Of a stretch of DNA of 64,000 nucleotides, positions 28,757 to 37,869 are shown one piece after another (position 1 is the first letter of the stretch; every line of letters starts with the position of its first letter). This DNA comes from an uncultured Alphaproteobacteria bacterium (GTDB taxonomy: Bacteria > Pseudomonadota > Alphaproteobacteria > HIMB59 > GCA-002718135): NCBI GenBank assembly GCA_902515745.1, contig CABXWB010000001.1, positions 124,001 to 188,000 of the forward strand, written 5' to 3'. The position numbers and the translations under genes are program-made. Below the pieces are notes generated by a model. It was not told the DNA's origin, made no database searches, and saw only the letters and a program-made list of their open reading frames with translations.

Positions 28757-30289
28757 TTATAATTCAGCGTACTTAGCTGCACCGTAATTAGAGCTAGTAT
28801 CCCAATTTGGAAATACCCAATCATCACGAGTTACATTAGCACCGTCCGCTCTTGCTTCATCAACTGCTTTATCAAGTGCATCTTCATATCTTTGGTTACA
28901 ATCTTTAAGCTGTGCTTCGACACCTTTAAGTTGACCAGTATAAAGACCTTGAATAACTAGAGCTAAAGATGGGTCTGGCATTCTTGATTTTGCAGCAACA
29001 ATACCAACATCTTTATTTCTAACAATTGGATTAGGTCCAACAAGAAGATTTTCGTTGAACATTTTAAGAGCTTGAGCTGAAGGTCCAGTTAGACCAGCCT
29101 TTGCAACAGCTGCTGGGCTTATTGCAGGATCTGCTGCACCAACAGTTTGTGCCCAGTAAATTTGACCTTGCTCAGTTCCCATAAATCTAACTAAGTCACC
29201 TGCAAAAGGTCCCATTTTACTATCTTTACTTAACCATAAAGTGTTTGATCCACCCTCAGCTATATAAAGAGGCTCTGCTTTCTTTCCATCAGGAACAGGT
29301 TCACTAGCTATACCATACTCCCAGTTTGGAGCATCTTTAGCCCATGTTCCAATACACCAAGGTCCTTGGAAAATCATTCCTGCAGCACCTTGAGGCATAA
29401 GAGCTCGTGCTTGAGGAGCATTCATACTCATAACACCTGGGAATGCACTTCCATCAGATTTTAGTTGTAATAAAAGCTCAACAGCTTCCATGTATTGATC
29501 AGAAGCAATTACAAATTTACCAGTTTTAAAACTAATATGTCTATTTGTAAATCCGCCTCTTCCACTATGAGCTCCAGCAACCTGTCCAAAAGTATGAACC
29601 ACATCTTCCCAACGATTTACCTGGTTACCACCAATGATCCAGCCATAGTATTGACCTTTACCATTTGCAGTTATTTTTTTAGCTGCATCTCTTATTTCAG
29701 AATATGTCATTCTTCCTGCTTGAGGATCATAACCTGCTTCACTCATGTATTTACTGCTATATAAAAGACAAGTACCTGTTCTTTTATTTGCTGTTAAACA
29801 TACACCATAAGTTTTACCATCAAACTGATTAACACCTGGTAAATAAACACCGCTAGGGAATCCAGCTAACCATTCATCAATGTTATGAATGTAGTCATCC
29901 CAAGGCTGAACCCATCCCTCAGCAACAGCAACACCAGGGTCCATGTTCAAAGGAATTTGGAATACATCATGAACAGTTCCATTTCTTACTGCTAGAGGAA
30001 CAATTTTATTTATTTCTTTCCACGGTAAGCCATCATATTCAATAGTTATACCTCTTGAAGCTGCATATTCTGGAAATATTTTTTTCCAAAAAACACCTTT
30101 CATATCTCCACTGTCAATCCACCTCATATTACCACCCGTAGTTGGAAGTGGTTTTAATGGGTCAGGAATATCATATTGACCTGCGAACAACTGTGAAGGA
30201 ATTGATGTAGCAGACATTACTGCACCGGCTGCTAGAGCTCCTTTCATAACTGTTCTTCTGGAGATTTTTAATTGATTTTTTTTCTTCAT
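28757..30289 (-). CDS. Extracellular solute-binding protein of ABC transporter with Tat-like signal
   Basis: N-terminus KISRRTVMKGALAAGAVMSATSIPSQLFA (twin Arg + hydrophobic core); SBP-like body. Confidence 0.85.
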   Translation of the reverse strand: MKKKNQLKISRRTVMKGALAAGAVMSATSIPSQLFAGQYDIPDPLKPLPTTGGNMRWIDSGDMKGVFWKKIFPEYAASRGITIEYDGLPWKEINKIVPLAVRNGTVHDVFQIPLNMDPGVAVAEGWVQPWDDYIHNIDEWLAGFPSGVYLPGVNQFDGKTYGVCLTANKRTGTCLLYSSKYMSEAGYDPQAGRMTYSEIRDAAKKITANGKGQYYGWIIGGNQVNRWEDVVHTFGQVAGAHSGRGGFTNRHISFKTGKFVIASDQYMEAVELLLQLKSDGSAFPGVMSMNAPQARALMPQGAAGMIFQGPWCIGTWAKDAPNWEYGIASEPVPDGKKAEPLYIAEGGSNTLWLSKDSKMGPFAGDLVRFMGTEQGQIYWAQTVGAADPAISPAAVAKAGLTGPSAQALKMFNENLLVGPNPIVRNKDVGIVAAKSRMPDPSLALVIQGLYTGQLKGVEAQLKDCNQRYEDALDKAVDEARADGANVTRDDWVFPNWDTSSNYGAAKYAEL

Positions 30290-30386
30290 TTAATCCTCCC
30301 TATTAATATTGAGTAAACATTAGGGATATTTCACAAAATAACAATTGAAAATAAATTTAAAATTATGTTAATATTTATTAATAAAT

Positions 30387-30812
30387 ATGAAGTATTTGCA
30401 CACAATGGTTAGAGTTGAAAATATTGAAAAGTCTTTAGATTTTTACTGTAACAAACTTGGTCTAAAAGAGGTGCGACGTGTTGACAATGAAAAAGGTCGC
30501 TTTACATTAATTTTTTTAGCAGCTGAAAACAGTGATGAAAAAACTGGGCTATTAGAATTAACTTATAATTGGGATCCAGAAAAATATACAGGTGGACGAA
30601 ACTTTGGTCACCTAGCTTATAGTGTAAAAAATATTTATGAAGTTTGTGAAAAATTAATGAACAATGGTGTCACTATTAATAGACCTCCTCGCGATGGACA
30701 TATGGCATTTGTTCGTTCTCCAGATGGAATTTCTCTAGAAATTTTACAAGAGGGTGAGTCACTTCCAGAACAGGAGCCATGGAAGTCAATGGAGAATTCT
30801 GGTTCTTGGTAA
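30387..30812 (+). CDS. Glyoxalase I family (lactoylglutathione lyase-like)
   Basis: YLHTMVRVENIEKSLDFYCNKLGLKEVRR...FGHLAYSVKNIYE...FVRSPDGISLEIL. Confidence 0.85.
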   Translation: MKYLHTMVRVENIEKSLDFYCNKLGLKEVRRVDNEKGRFTLIFLAAENSDEKTGLLELTYNWDPEKYTGGRNFGHLAYSVKNIYEVCEKLMNNGVTINRPPRDGHMAFVRSPDGISLEILQEGESLPEQEPWKSMENSGSW

Positions 30813-30813
30813 C

Positions 30814-31797
30814 CTAATTATTTAATTTTACTTTATAATACTTATCTGGATTTGTTGCTAAGGCTATTACTGAAGGTAAAACTTTTCTATAAAAATCAAA
30901 AAGGCTATTAAAGGGTTTTGGAAGTTCTGAATCAATTTCTTTACGAAGTTTCTTTAAATTATACGAAGGTACCATTGGATACATATGATGCTCTAAATGA
31001 TATTCCATATGCCAATACAAAAAACTTAAAATAGGATTTATTCTTACTGAATATGTACTTAAACGATGATCTTTTGTATCTACTTTTGCTGCTAAATGTT
31101 GTGTTACATTAACAGCAAACCAGATCGGTTTACCAATGTATGTCGGTAAAATGATATATACAATTGGTAAGATGGAACTAATGTAAAAAGAATAAACAAT
31201 TACTAGCGCCCATAGCAAAACGTATAATCTGGAATTCCATATTATTTTTTTCTTTTCATCTTTAGGCGCAGTTATCTCAATGACTGGGGAAAATTTTCCA
31301 AAGGCATGTTTTAAAACTTCGTACTTAATAAGTTTATGAGGATAAAGTAAATCAGTTAGTGGAATAAAGTTTAAAAAGAAAGCTATCAGTTCTACGGGTC
31401 TTGAGACTTGTATTTCATGATCATAGTCATCTTCTGTTTGTAGAGTTTTTGAATGATGAAATGTATGACTCCATCTCCATCGAAACCCTTCAAAGTCACA
31501 CATGAAAGAGCTAATGTGATAAAAAATTTCATTTATCCAACGTGTTTTGAATGCTGTTCGGTGAACGGTTTCATGCCAGTTAGCTACACTGAATGCATAA
31601 ATTGTTCCGTATATAAAAAAGAATAAATATGTCCACCATGTTCCTAAAGTTAGATATGCTAGATAACCTGATGTGAATAATAATAAAAAGTAAAAAAAGA
31701 AATGAAGTAACCCTGGTAAATCTTTTTTCTTACTTAAATTTTTTAAAGTTTTTTTATCGATTTTTGGTTTGTACCAATCATCAAGATTAACTTCCAT
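30814..31797 (-). CDS. Membrane fatty-acid-desaturase-superfamily di-iron protein
   Basis: His boxes HETVH, HTFHH, HLEHH; several hydrophobic segments. Confidence 0.85.
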   Translation of the reverse strand: MEVNLDDWYKPKIDKKTLKNLSKKKDLPGLLHFFFYFLLLFTSGYLAYLTLGTWWTYLFFFIYGTIYAFSVANWHETVHRTAFKTRWINEIFYHISSFMCDFEGFRWRWSHTFHHSKTLQTEDDYDHEIQVSRPVELIAFFLNFIPLTDLLYPHKLIKYEVLKHAFGKFSPVIEITAPKDEKKKIIWNSRLYVLLWALVIVYSFYISSILPIVYIILPTYIGKPIWFAVNVTQHLAAKVDTKDHRLSTYSVRINPILSFLYWHMEYHLEHHMYPMVPSYNLKKLRKEIDSELPKPFNSLFDFYRKVLPSVIALATNPDKYYKVKLNN

Positions 31798-31816
31798 ATT
31801 TAGATTTTTAGTTTTT

Positions 31817-32752
31817 TTAAGTGTCCCAACGTTCTAACCAAGATCCGTCTACTGAAGAATCAAAAGCATCTTTTTTAGAAGTACCTCTAAACTTGGTATG
31901 TTGTTCCTCATATCCTTGAAACCAAGCATTCCAATCAGCAGTGTAATTTTCATCATCTGATTTTCTCATAATTATTGGATCAACTAATCCTGTATGAAAA
32001 CCAGCTTCATCTTTTGGATTTTGAAATCTAAGATCTACACTCCATCTTACATCATCAGACATATTTTCAAGTGAACGATGTGGAACTAACTGATGGAGAA
32101 AAAGAACAGAGCCAGCCTTCATTTCACAAGTAACAACTTTTTCATCAGGAATATCTTTGTCTTCAATAAATAAATACCAAGAGTCTTTAACGGACCCATC
32201 CTTTTTTTCTAGCTTGTGATTTAAAACTTTTTCTGGTCTATGTCCTCCAGGAACAACTTGCATACATCCATTATGTTTATTTACATCAAGAAATGGAATC
32301 CATGCAGCAGGCTGAGTAGTTTTTTCTGCTCCATCTTTTAAATAAGCAGAATCTTGATGCCATGGAACTGTCATCCTAGCCGTCTGAGGTGTTTTAGATC
32401 TAATATTCCAAACTGGATGTCCTGAAATATCTTTTCCAACCCAATTTTCAACCATATCTAAAAGTTTTTTTGATCCCCATAGATTAGCAAGTGCTGGTTT
32501 TAATTCACCTCTATGATGAATTAATACGGACGATCCTTTAAAATCTTTTTCTAAAGCTGCTAATCTTTTGAATACATCTTTATCTTCATGTTTGTTTGTA
32601 ATTTTACCTGCTTGAAAAGCTTTATTAGCAAAATCCTCAACAATTTCTTCAAATTCATTTAAAATAGGATTTAATTCATCCATATTAAATACGTTCTCAA
32701 CTATTGTATAACCTTCTTCATTGTATTGTTTTATCTGCGCATCACTAATCAT
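31817..32752 (-). CDS. Phytanoyl-CoA dioxygenase (PhyH) family protein
   Basis: VPWHQDSAYL...HKHNGCMQVVPGGHR...LFLHQLVPHRSLENMSDDVRWSVDLRFQ. ATG 32752 (MISDAQIKQY) preferred. Confidence 0.88.
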   Translation of the reverse strand: MISDAQIKQYNEEGYTIVENVFNMDELNPILNEFEEIVEDFANKAFQAGKITNKHEDKDVFKRLAALEKDFKGSSVLIHHRGELKPALANLWGSKKLLDMVENWVGKDISGHPVWNIRSKTPQTARMTVPWHQDSAYLKDGAEKTTQPAAWIPFLDVNKHNGCMQVVPGGHRPEKVLNHKLEKKDGSVKDSWYLFIEDKDIPDEKVVTCEMKAGSVLFLHQLVPHRSLENMSDDVRWSVDLRFQNPKDEAGFHTGLVDPIIMRKSDDENYTADWNAWFQGYEEQHTKFRGTSKKDAFDSSVDGSWLERWDT

Positions 32753-32766
32753 AATTCCTCCCAAAA

Positions 32767-33504
32767 TTATCCATTCACTAACAAATCAGTTAGATGATCT
32801 ATTGTCGTATCTTTTTTTTTCATATCAGCAATTTTTTCACCCCTAGCCATTACACATAAATGATCAGCAATTGGGTATACATGACTTAAGTTGTGAGTAA
32901 TAAATATTGATGTCACTCCTTGGCTTTTCAATCCTTCCACGAACTTTAGTACTTTATTTGTTTCTTTTACGGATAGGTGGTTTGTTGGTTCATCTAATAT
33001 TAAAACTTTTGATTTAAAATACATTGCTCTTGCAATGACAACACCTTGTCTCTCACCTCCTGATAATTGGTTGACTGGAGTATCTGGAGATCGAAGATGT
33101 AGTTCTACATCTGTTAATGCTTTCATAGCATCATCCTGCATAGTTTTAGTTTTCATTAAACCAAAGGAGCCAACATTATATTGAGTCTGTTCACGTCCAA
33201 TAAAAATATTTCTTGCAATAGACATTTCAGGAATCAAAGCTGAATACTGATAAATTGTTTCAATACCTAAATTCATTGCTTCTTTTGTAGATTTAAATTT
33301 AACCTTATTGCCTTCAAAATATATATGACCTGAATCAGGTTGATGTGCACCAGATAAAATTTTAATTAATGTTGATTTACCAGCGCCGTTATCTCCAATA
33401 AGACCAACAACCGAATCTTTTTTTATCTTCAAGCTTAAATCTTTTAAAGCATGGACTCCAGAATAGTATTTGTTTAAACCCTCGCAAACTATTATATCTT
33501 CCAT
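32767..33504 (-). CDS. Sugar ABC transporter ATPase (CUT2-like, single ABC domain)
   Basis: Walker A GDNGAGKST, signature LSGGERQ, Walker B VLILDEPT. Confidence 0.92.
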   Translation of the reverse strand: MEDIIVCEGLNKYYSGVHALKDLSLKIKKDSVVGLIGDNGAGKSTLIKILSGAHQPDSGHIYFEGNKVKFKSTKEAMNLGIETIYQYSALIPEMSIARNIFIGREQTQYNVGSFGLMKTKTMQDDAMKALTDVELHLRSPDTPVNQLSGGERQGVVIARAMYFKSKVLILDEPTNHLSVKETNKVLKFVEGLKSQGVTSIFITHNLSHVYPIADHLCVMARGEKIADMKKKDTTIDHLTDLLVNG

Positions 33505-33506
33505 CT

Positions 33507-34487
33507 TTAATCCTCTGCCTTGTTTTGACCAATTCGTGTTGCTCTTCTACTTATATAAGTATTAAACACTACGGCTATGATAATTAAAGAGCCTAAACCT
33601 GCTCTGAACCATTCCGCATCTATTCTAGCCATAATGATTCCACTTTCCAAAAATCTGATTAGTATTGCGCCAATGACCGCACCAAAAACTGTTCCAATAC
33701 CTCCAAATAAACTGACACCGCCAATAACTGCTGCAGCAATTGACTCAAGCTCTAATAAGTATCCTTGAGATGGCAGTGGTGCTTCTAATCTAAATGTTTG
33801 AATCATTCCAGCAAAGCCAGCTAAGAAACCACATAAGATGAAACAAAACATTTTAACATTTCCAGTCTTTATTCCCATTGAAGATGCTGCATTTTGATCT
33901 CCGCCAGTTGCATAGATCCAGTTACCAACATTACTTCTGTGAAGCATAACACCTAGAACAACAGCCACTAAAAGAGCCCAATACAAGGAAGCTCTAAATA
34001 ATTCAAATTGATAAACGAATAATTCATTTGGTAAAATATGAGGAAATGGTGGTGGAAATCCTGCAGTTGCTACAGTTGTAAGACTTCTAGCAATGTAAAG
34101 CATTCCAAGAGTTGCAATAAAAGAAGGGATTCCAAATCTTAAGGTAATAAATCCATTAACAAAACCAACTATCATACCAATCATCAATCCTAGAAAAATA
34201 GCAAACCAAGGTGGTATCCCTTGATGCACCATTTGTACAATAGTCATAGGTACTAATGCAAAGACTGAGCCTACAGATAAATCAAATTCACCTGAGATCA
34301 TTAATATTGCAATCCCAATAGCAACAATAATATATTCGGGTGTGATACCCATAACTATTCTTATATTTCTTGCATCTAAAAATCTTTCATTGGCAATATA
34401 AAATCCAATCATTATTGCTAGAAACATTAAGAAAGTTGCTACTTCTGGTCTTACTAATAAACTTCTAAGACTAAAATTTTTACTCAT
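33507..34487 (-). CDS. Sugar ABC transporter permease (CUT2, RbsC-like)
   Basis: GEFDLSVGSVFAL, AAVIGGVSLFGGIGTVFGAVIGA. Confidence 0.92.
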   Translation of the reverse strand: MSKNFSLRSLLVRPEVATFLMFLAIMIGFYIANERFLDARNIRIVMGITPEYIIVAIGIAILMISGEFDLSVGSVFALVPMTIVQMVHQGIPPWFAIFLGLMIGMIVGFVNGFITLRFGIPSFIATLGMLYIARSLTTVATAGFPPPFPHILPNELFVYQFELFRASLYWALLVAVVLGVMLHRSNVGNWIYATGGDQNAASSMGIKTGNVKMFCFILCGFLAGFAGMIQTFRLEAPLPSQGYLLELESIAAAVIGGVSLFGGIGTVFGAVIGAILIRFLESGIIMARIDAEWFRAGLGSLIIIAVVFNTYISRRATRIGQNKAED

Positions 34488-34508
34488 ATTTTTTTTATTT
34501 TAAAAAAA

Positions 34509-34536
34509 AACCAGGCTCTATTTAAAGAGCCTGGTT
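34509..34536 (-). terminator. Hairpin with T-run on minus strand downstream of SBP gene
   Basis: aaccaggctct-atttaa-agagcctggtt, 11-bp stem, followed on the minus strand by a run of Ts. Confidence 0.75.
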
Positions 34537-34543
34537 AAGATAT

Positions 34544-35509
34544 TTATCTAACTGACATTCCTTTGAATGATCTGATTGTTTCAACATCAGAAGGACCAAT
34601 CATAGCTTTACCAGTGTTGATATCTAGTGCACTTAAACCATACTTATTCATTAAGTATAATTGGTGAACTGACATGTAACCTTGGTAGTATGGCTGTTGG
34701 TCAACTGTTAGTTGAACATAACCTTTGTCCATTTCTTCGAAAACTACATCAACTAAGTCAAAACCAGCAAGAAGAATTTCGCCTGGTCCATAACCTAAGT
34801 TTCTTACAGCTTGAGCTGCACCAGCTTCCCAGAAACCTACATCAAGATATGCAGTTGTATTTGGGTTAGCTTGTACATATGCTGCAACTCTGTTTCCAAC
34901 AGTTGAAAGATCGAGACCTGACTCAATTTTTTCATATGTTACATTTCTATCTGGATTTGCTGCTTTATAATCATCCATGAATCGAGCTATACCATTACCT
35001 CTAGTATAAGCCCAAGATTGGTTCATATCTGCAACACCAATTAAAACGTGAACATCACCATCAGGGAACATTTCAGAAAGTTTAGCGGTTAGTTCATAAC
35101 CAGCTGCTTCTAAGTCCTGTCCTACATAAGCAAGTCTATTACTACCTGCAGCTCCTTCTGGATCATCAGTATTAGCTGTAATAACTGGGATACCAGCCGC
35201 TAAAGCTTCATCGACAGCTGCATCAAAAAGTGTAGGGTTTGTAATTGTAGTTACAATACCATCAACACCTTGAGCAATTGATGATTCAAAGTTTTGAAGT
35301 TGTTCTTGTTGATCACCATCACCTGTTAGTGTTAACATTTGGCAATCTGCATTAATTTGTGCACATGCATCTTTAAATCCTTTATGAACTGCTGCCCAAA
35401 AAGCATTGTTAGTGTCACTATGCATAACAAAGTTAAATTTATATTCTGCTTTTGCTGAAGTAGCAAAAAGAGCTACTGAAGCAAGAATAATTGAAGCAAT
35501 TTTTTTCAT
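34544..35509 (-). CDS. Sugar ABC transporter substrate-binding protein (RbsB-like)
   Basis: Signal peptide MKKIASIILASVALFATSAKA; periplasmic-binding-protein fold sequence. Confidence 0.9.
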   Translation of the reverse strand: MKKIASIILASVALFATSAKAEYKFNFVMHSDTNNAFWAAVHKGFKDACAQINADCQMLTLTGDGDQQEQLQNFESSIAQGVDGIVTTITNPTLFDAAVDEALAAGIPVITANTDDPEGAAGSNRLAYVGQDLEAAGYELTAKLSEMFPDGDVHVLIGVADMNQSWAYTRGNGIARFMDDYKAANPDRNVTYEKIESGLDLSTVGNRVAAYVQANPNTTAYLDVGFWEAGAAQAVRNLGYGPGEILLAGFDLVDVVFEEMDKGYVQLTVDQQPYYQGYMSVHQLYLMNKYGLSALDINTGKAMIGPSDVETIRSFKGMSVR

Positions 35510-35620
35510 GCATTCCTCCTATTTTAGCCATTCCCTAACAAGAATAGGTACGTAAAACAAGCAGAAACATGGCCATTTTGAATGTAAAATTATCGCACTG
35601 AGGAATAAAATTTAAATTTT

Positions 35621-36772
35621 TTAAGCTTTTTTTAAGATCTGTCTCACAAAATCATCATGCATTGGTTCTGGCTTCACACAAGAAGATCTTAGTTCTACTT
35701 CTACTTTATAAATTGATGAAATCATTGCACACTCAATTACATCAAGAACATGAAGAGCCAATTCTCCATTACATCTATGCATTCTATTATTTTCAATCGC
35801 ATCAATCATTTCAGCTAGCCCAATACCTCTATAATTTGCTTGTTCTGGAGCCTCATTGCTTCTGCCACTATGATTAACTATGTTTGTCTTTCCAAGAGGC
35901 TTATCTTCAACACTAATATCTTTCCACTCAGATCCAAATTCTCCTGCTATAGATACTGGTCCACCAAACATGTTAGGATCAGGAACTACAATTGATCCCT
36001 TTGTTCCATAGAGTTCCATGTGATTACGCTTATGATTTAAAACATCAAAAGAAATAAATCCCTGGATGATAGCTTTATTTTGAAACTCGATATTAAACAT
36101 ATAAGAAGTTGGAATTTCTACATTAAAAGTTTCTCCTTTTTTTGGTCCAGCTTTATATTCTCTTTTTTCAGAAAACTTTGCGCCTCTTCCTCTTATATTT
36201 TTAACTGGACCAAGAAGGTTTACTAGTGTCGTAAAAAAATATGGACCCATATCTATGACTGGGCCTCCTCCTTCTTGAAACCAAGACTCTGGACTTGGAT
36301 GGAAATCTTGCACACCTGGAAATGCAAATATAAAATTACCTGTTAGAACTTGTCCAATATCATTATTGTCAATTAAATTACGAGTAAGCTGTCCTCCTCC
36401 ACCTAAAAAAGTGTCTGGTGCATTTCCAATGTATAGGCTATTTTTTTTTGCTAAATTTAATAATTCTTGTGCATCATCAAACTTAACACTCATTGGTTTT
36501 TCACAATAAACATGTTTATTTGCCTGAAGAGCTCTTTTAGATATTTCATAGTGCGCTTGAGGAATTGTGAGATTAAGAATAATATCTACATTCTTGTCAT
36601 TAAGTATTTCATCAACTGATAGAGGAATAATTTTATATTGCTCAGCTGTTTTTTTAGCGGCATCTAAATTGATATCAGCACAAGCAACAAAATTTATATT
36701 GTTAAAATATTCCTGAGCCCGGAAATAGGTTTCCGCAATATTACCACATCCAATAAGTCCAATATTTTTCAT
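35621..36772 (-). CDS. Gfo/Idh/MocA family oxidoreductase
   Basis: GLIGCGNIAETYF, CEKPMSV; high similarity to 13745-14902 product. Confidence 0.9.
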   Translation of the reverse strand: MKNIGLIGCGNIAETYFRAQEYFNNINFVACADINLDAAKKTAEQYKIIPLSVDEILNDKNVDIILNLTIPQAHYEISKRALQANKHVYCEKPMSVKFDDAQELLNLAKKNSLYIGNAPDTFLGGGGQLTRNLIDNNDIGQVLTGNFIFAFPGVQDFHPSPESWFQEGGGPVIDMGPYFFTTLVNLLGPVKNIRGRGAKFSEKREYKAGPKKGETFNVEIPTSYMFNIEFQNKAIIQGFISFDVLNHKRNHMELYGTKGSIVVPDPNMFGGPVSIAGEFGSEWKDISVEDKPLGKTNIVNHSGRSNEAPEQANYRGIGLAEMIDAIENNRMHRCNGELALHVLDVIECAMISSIYKVEVELRSSCVKPEPMHDDFVRQILKKA

Positions 36773-36820
36773 AAATTGACCATATAAATCAATTGCAAAA
36801 AATGGAATAGTAAAAAAAAA

Positions 36821-36839
36821 GGCCGTAAAAATTACGGCC
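36821..36839 (-). terminator. Intrinsic-terminator-like hairpin downstream of SBP gene
   Basis: ggccgtaa-aaa-ttacggcc followed on the minus strand by nine Ts. Confidence 0.8.
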
Positions 36840-36862
36840 CTTAAAAATAAATTTGCTATGAC

Positions 36863-37780
36863 TTACATAAAGTCTGAAGCATTTTCTTTGGTCACTAATA
36901 CAGTTCCAGTATCAATGTTATCTGGAATGCTTTCACCATTAGCTAATTTAAGTGCGTTTTCTACACCCATATATCCCATGTTGTATGAGAATTGAGCGAT
37001 AGTAGCTGACATTTCACCAGCCATTACACTTGCAGCAGCATCAGGGTTAGCATCAAATCCAACAACCACAACATCATCTAGCATGTCAGCATTTTTTAAT
37101 GCTTGGATAGCCCCTAGACCCATATTGTCATTAGAAGCAAAGATTGCTTTTAGATTTGGGTTACCGGTTAAGATGTCTTCAGTTACTGACATACCTTGTG
37201 CAGTGTCCCAGTTAGCTGGAAGTTCAGCAACAATGTTCATGCCACATGCTTCAAGACCTTTGTGAGATCCCTCTGCTCTGTGTTGACCAGTAGTTTGCGT
37301 GATCATTCCTTGAAGAATTGCAACATCAGAACCACTTGGAACATTATCACAAATGTATTGAGCAGCTAGAGCAGCACCATTGATATTATTTGTACCAATG
37401 AAAGTTACACCTTCATTTATTCCATTAGTATCAATGTATACAACTGGAACACCTGAAGCCATTGCATCATCAAGAATTGGCGCAACTGCATTCGGGTCAG
37501 TTGGTGCGATTGCAATACCGTCAACACCTTTAGCAATTTGGTCTTCAATTTGAGCTACCTGAGCCATAACATCACTCTCTTGAGGTGGTGAAAGGATAAT
37601 TAGATTTACACCTAATTCTTCAGCAGCATCTTTTGCACCAGCTTCAACTGAAGCCCAAAATGGGTTTCCAGCACCTGGTCCTTTTGTACTTAGCATTATT
37701 GTTTTTGCGTGTGAGCCTGCAAGAAGACTGCCTGAAAAAAGCAATAAAGAAGTAGTAATTATAGAAATAAAAAATTTCAT
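36863..37780 (-). CDS. Sugar ABC transporter substrate-binding protein (RbsB-like)
   Basis: Signal peptide MKFFISIITTSLLLFSGSLLAGSHA; AKGVDGIAIAPTDPNAVAPILDDAMASGVPVVYID. Confidence 0.92.
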   Translation of the reverse strand: MKFFISIITTSLLLFSGSLLAGSHAKTIMLSTKGPGAGNPFWASVEAGAKDAAEELGVNLIILSPPQESDVMAQVAQIEDQIAKGVDGIAIAPTDPNAVAPILDDAMASGVPVVYIDTNGINEGVTFIGTNNINGAALAAQYICDNVPSGSDVAILQGMITQTTGQHRAEGSHKGLEACGMNIVAELPANWDTAQGMSVTEDILTGNPNLKAIFASNDNMGLGAIQALKNADMLDDVVVVGFDANPDAAASVMAGEMSATIAQFSYNMGYMGVENALKLANGESIPDNIDTGTVLVTKENASDFM

Positions 37781-37869
37781 TTTTCCTCCTAAAATATTTT
37801 TTTAACCATTAATGAAAAATGAAATTCTAATCAAGGGGCTGTTTGTCAGAAAGTGATTATTTTTTGATA

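Noticed and set aside
18265-30289. Classical polysaccharide utilisation locus (fucoidan or ulvan degradation)
   Set aside because: No SusC/SusD, no recognisable glycoside hydrolase or polysaccharide lyase, and the sulfatases lack signal peptides; uptake of small sulfated solutes fits better.
37083-37265. Small + strand ORFs antisense to SBP and permease genes
   Set aside because: Opposite to strongly supported coding regions; no evidence for expression.
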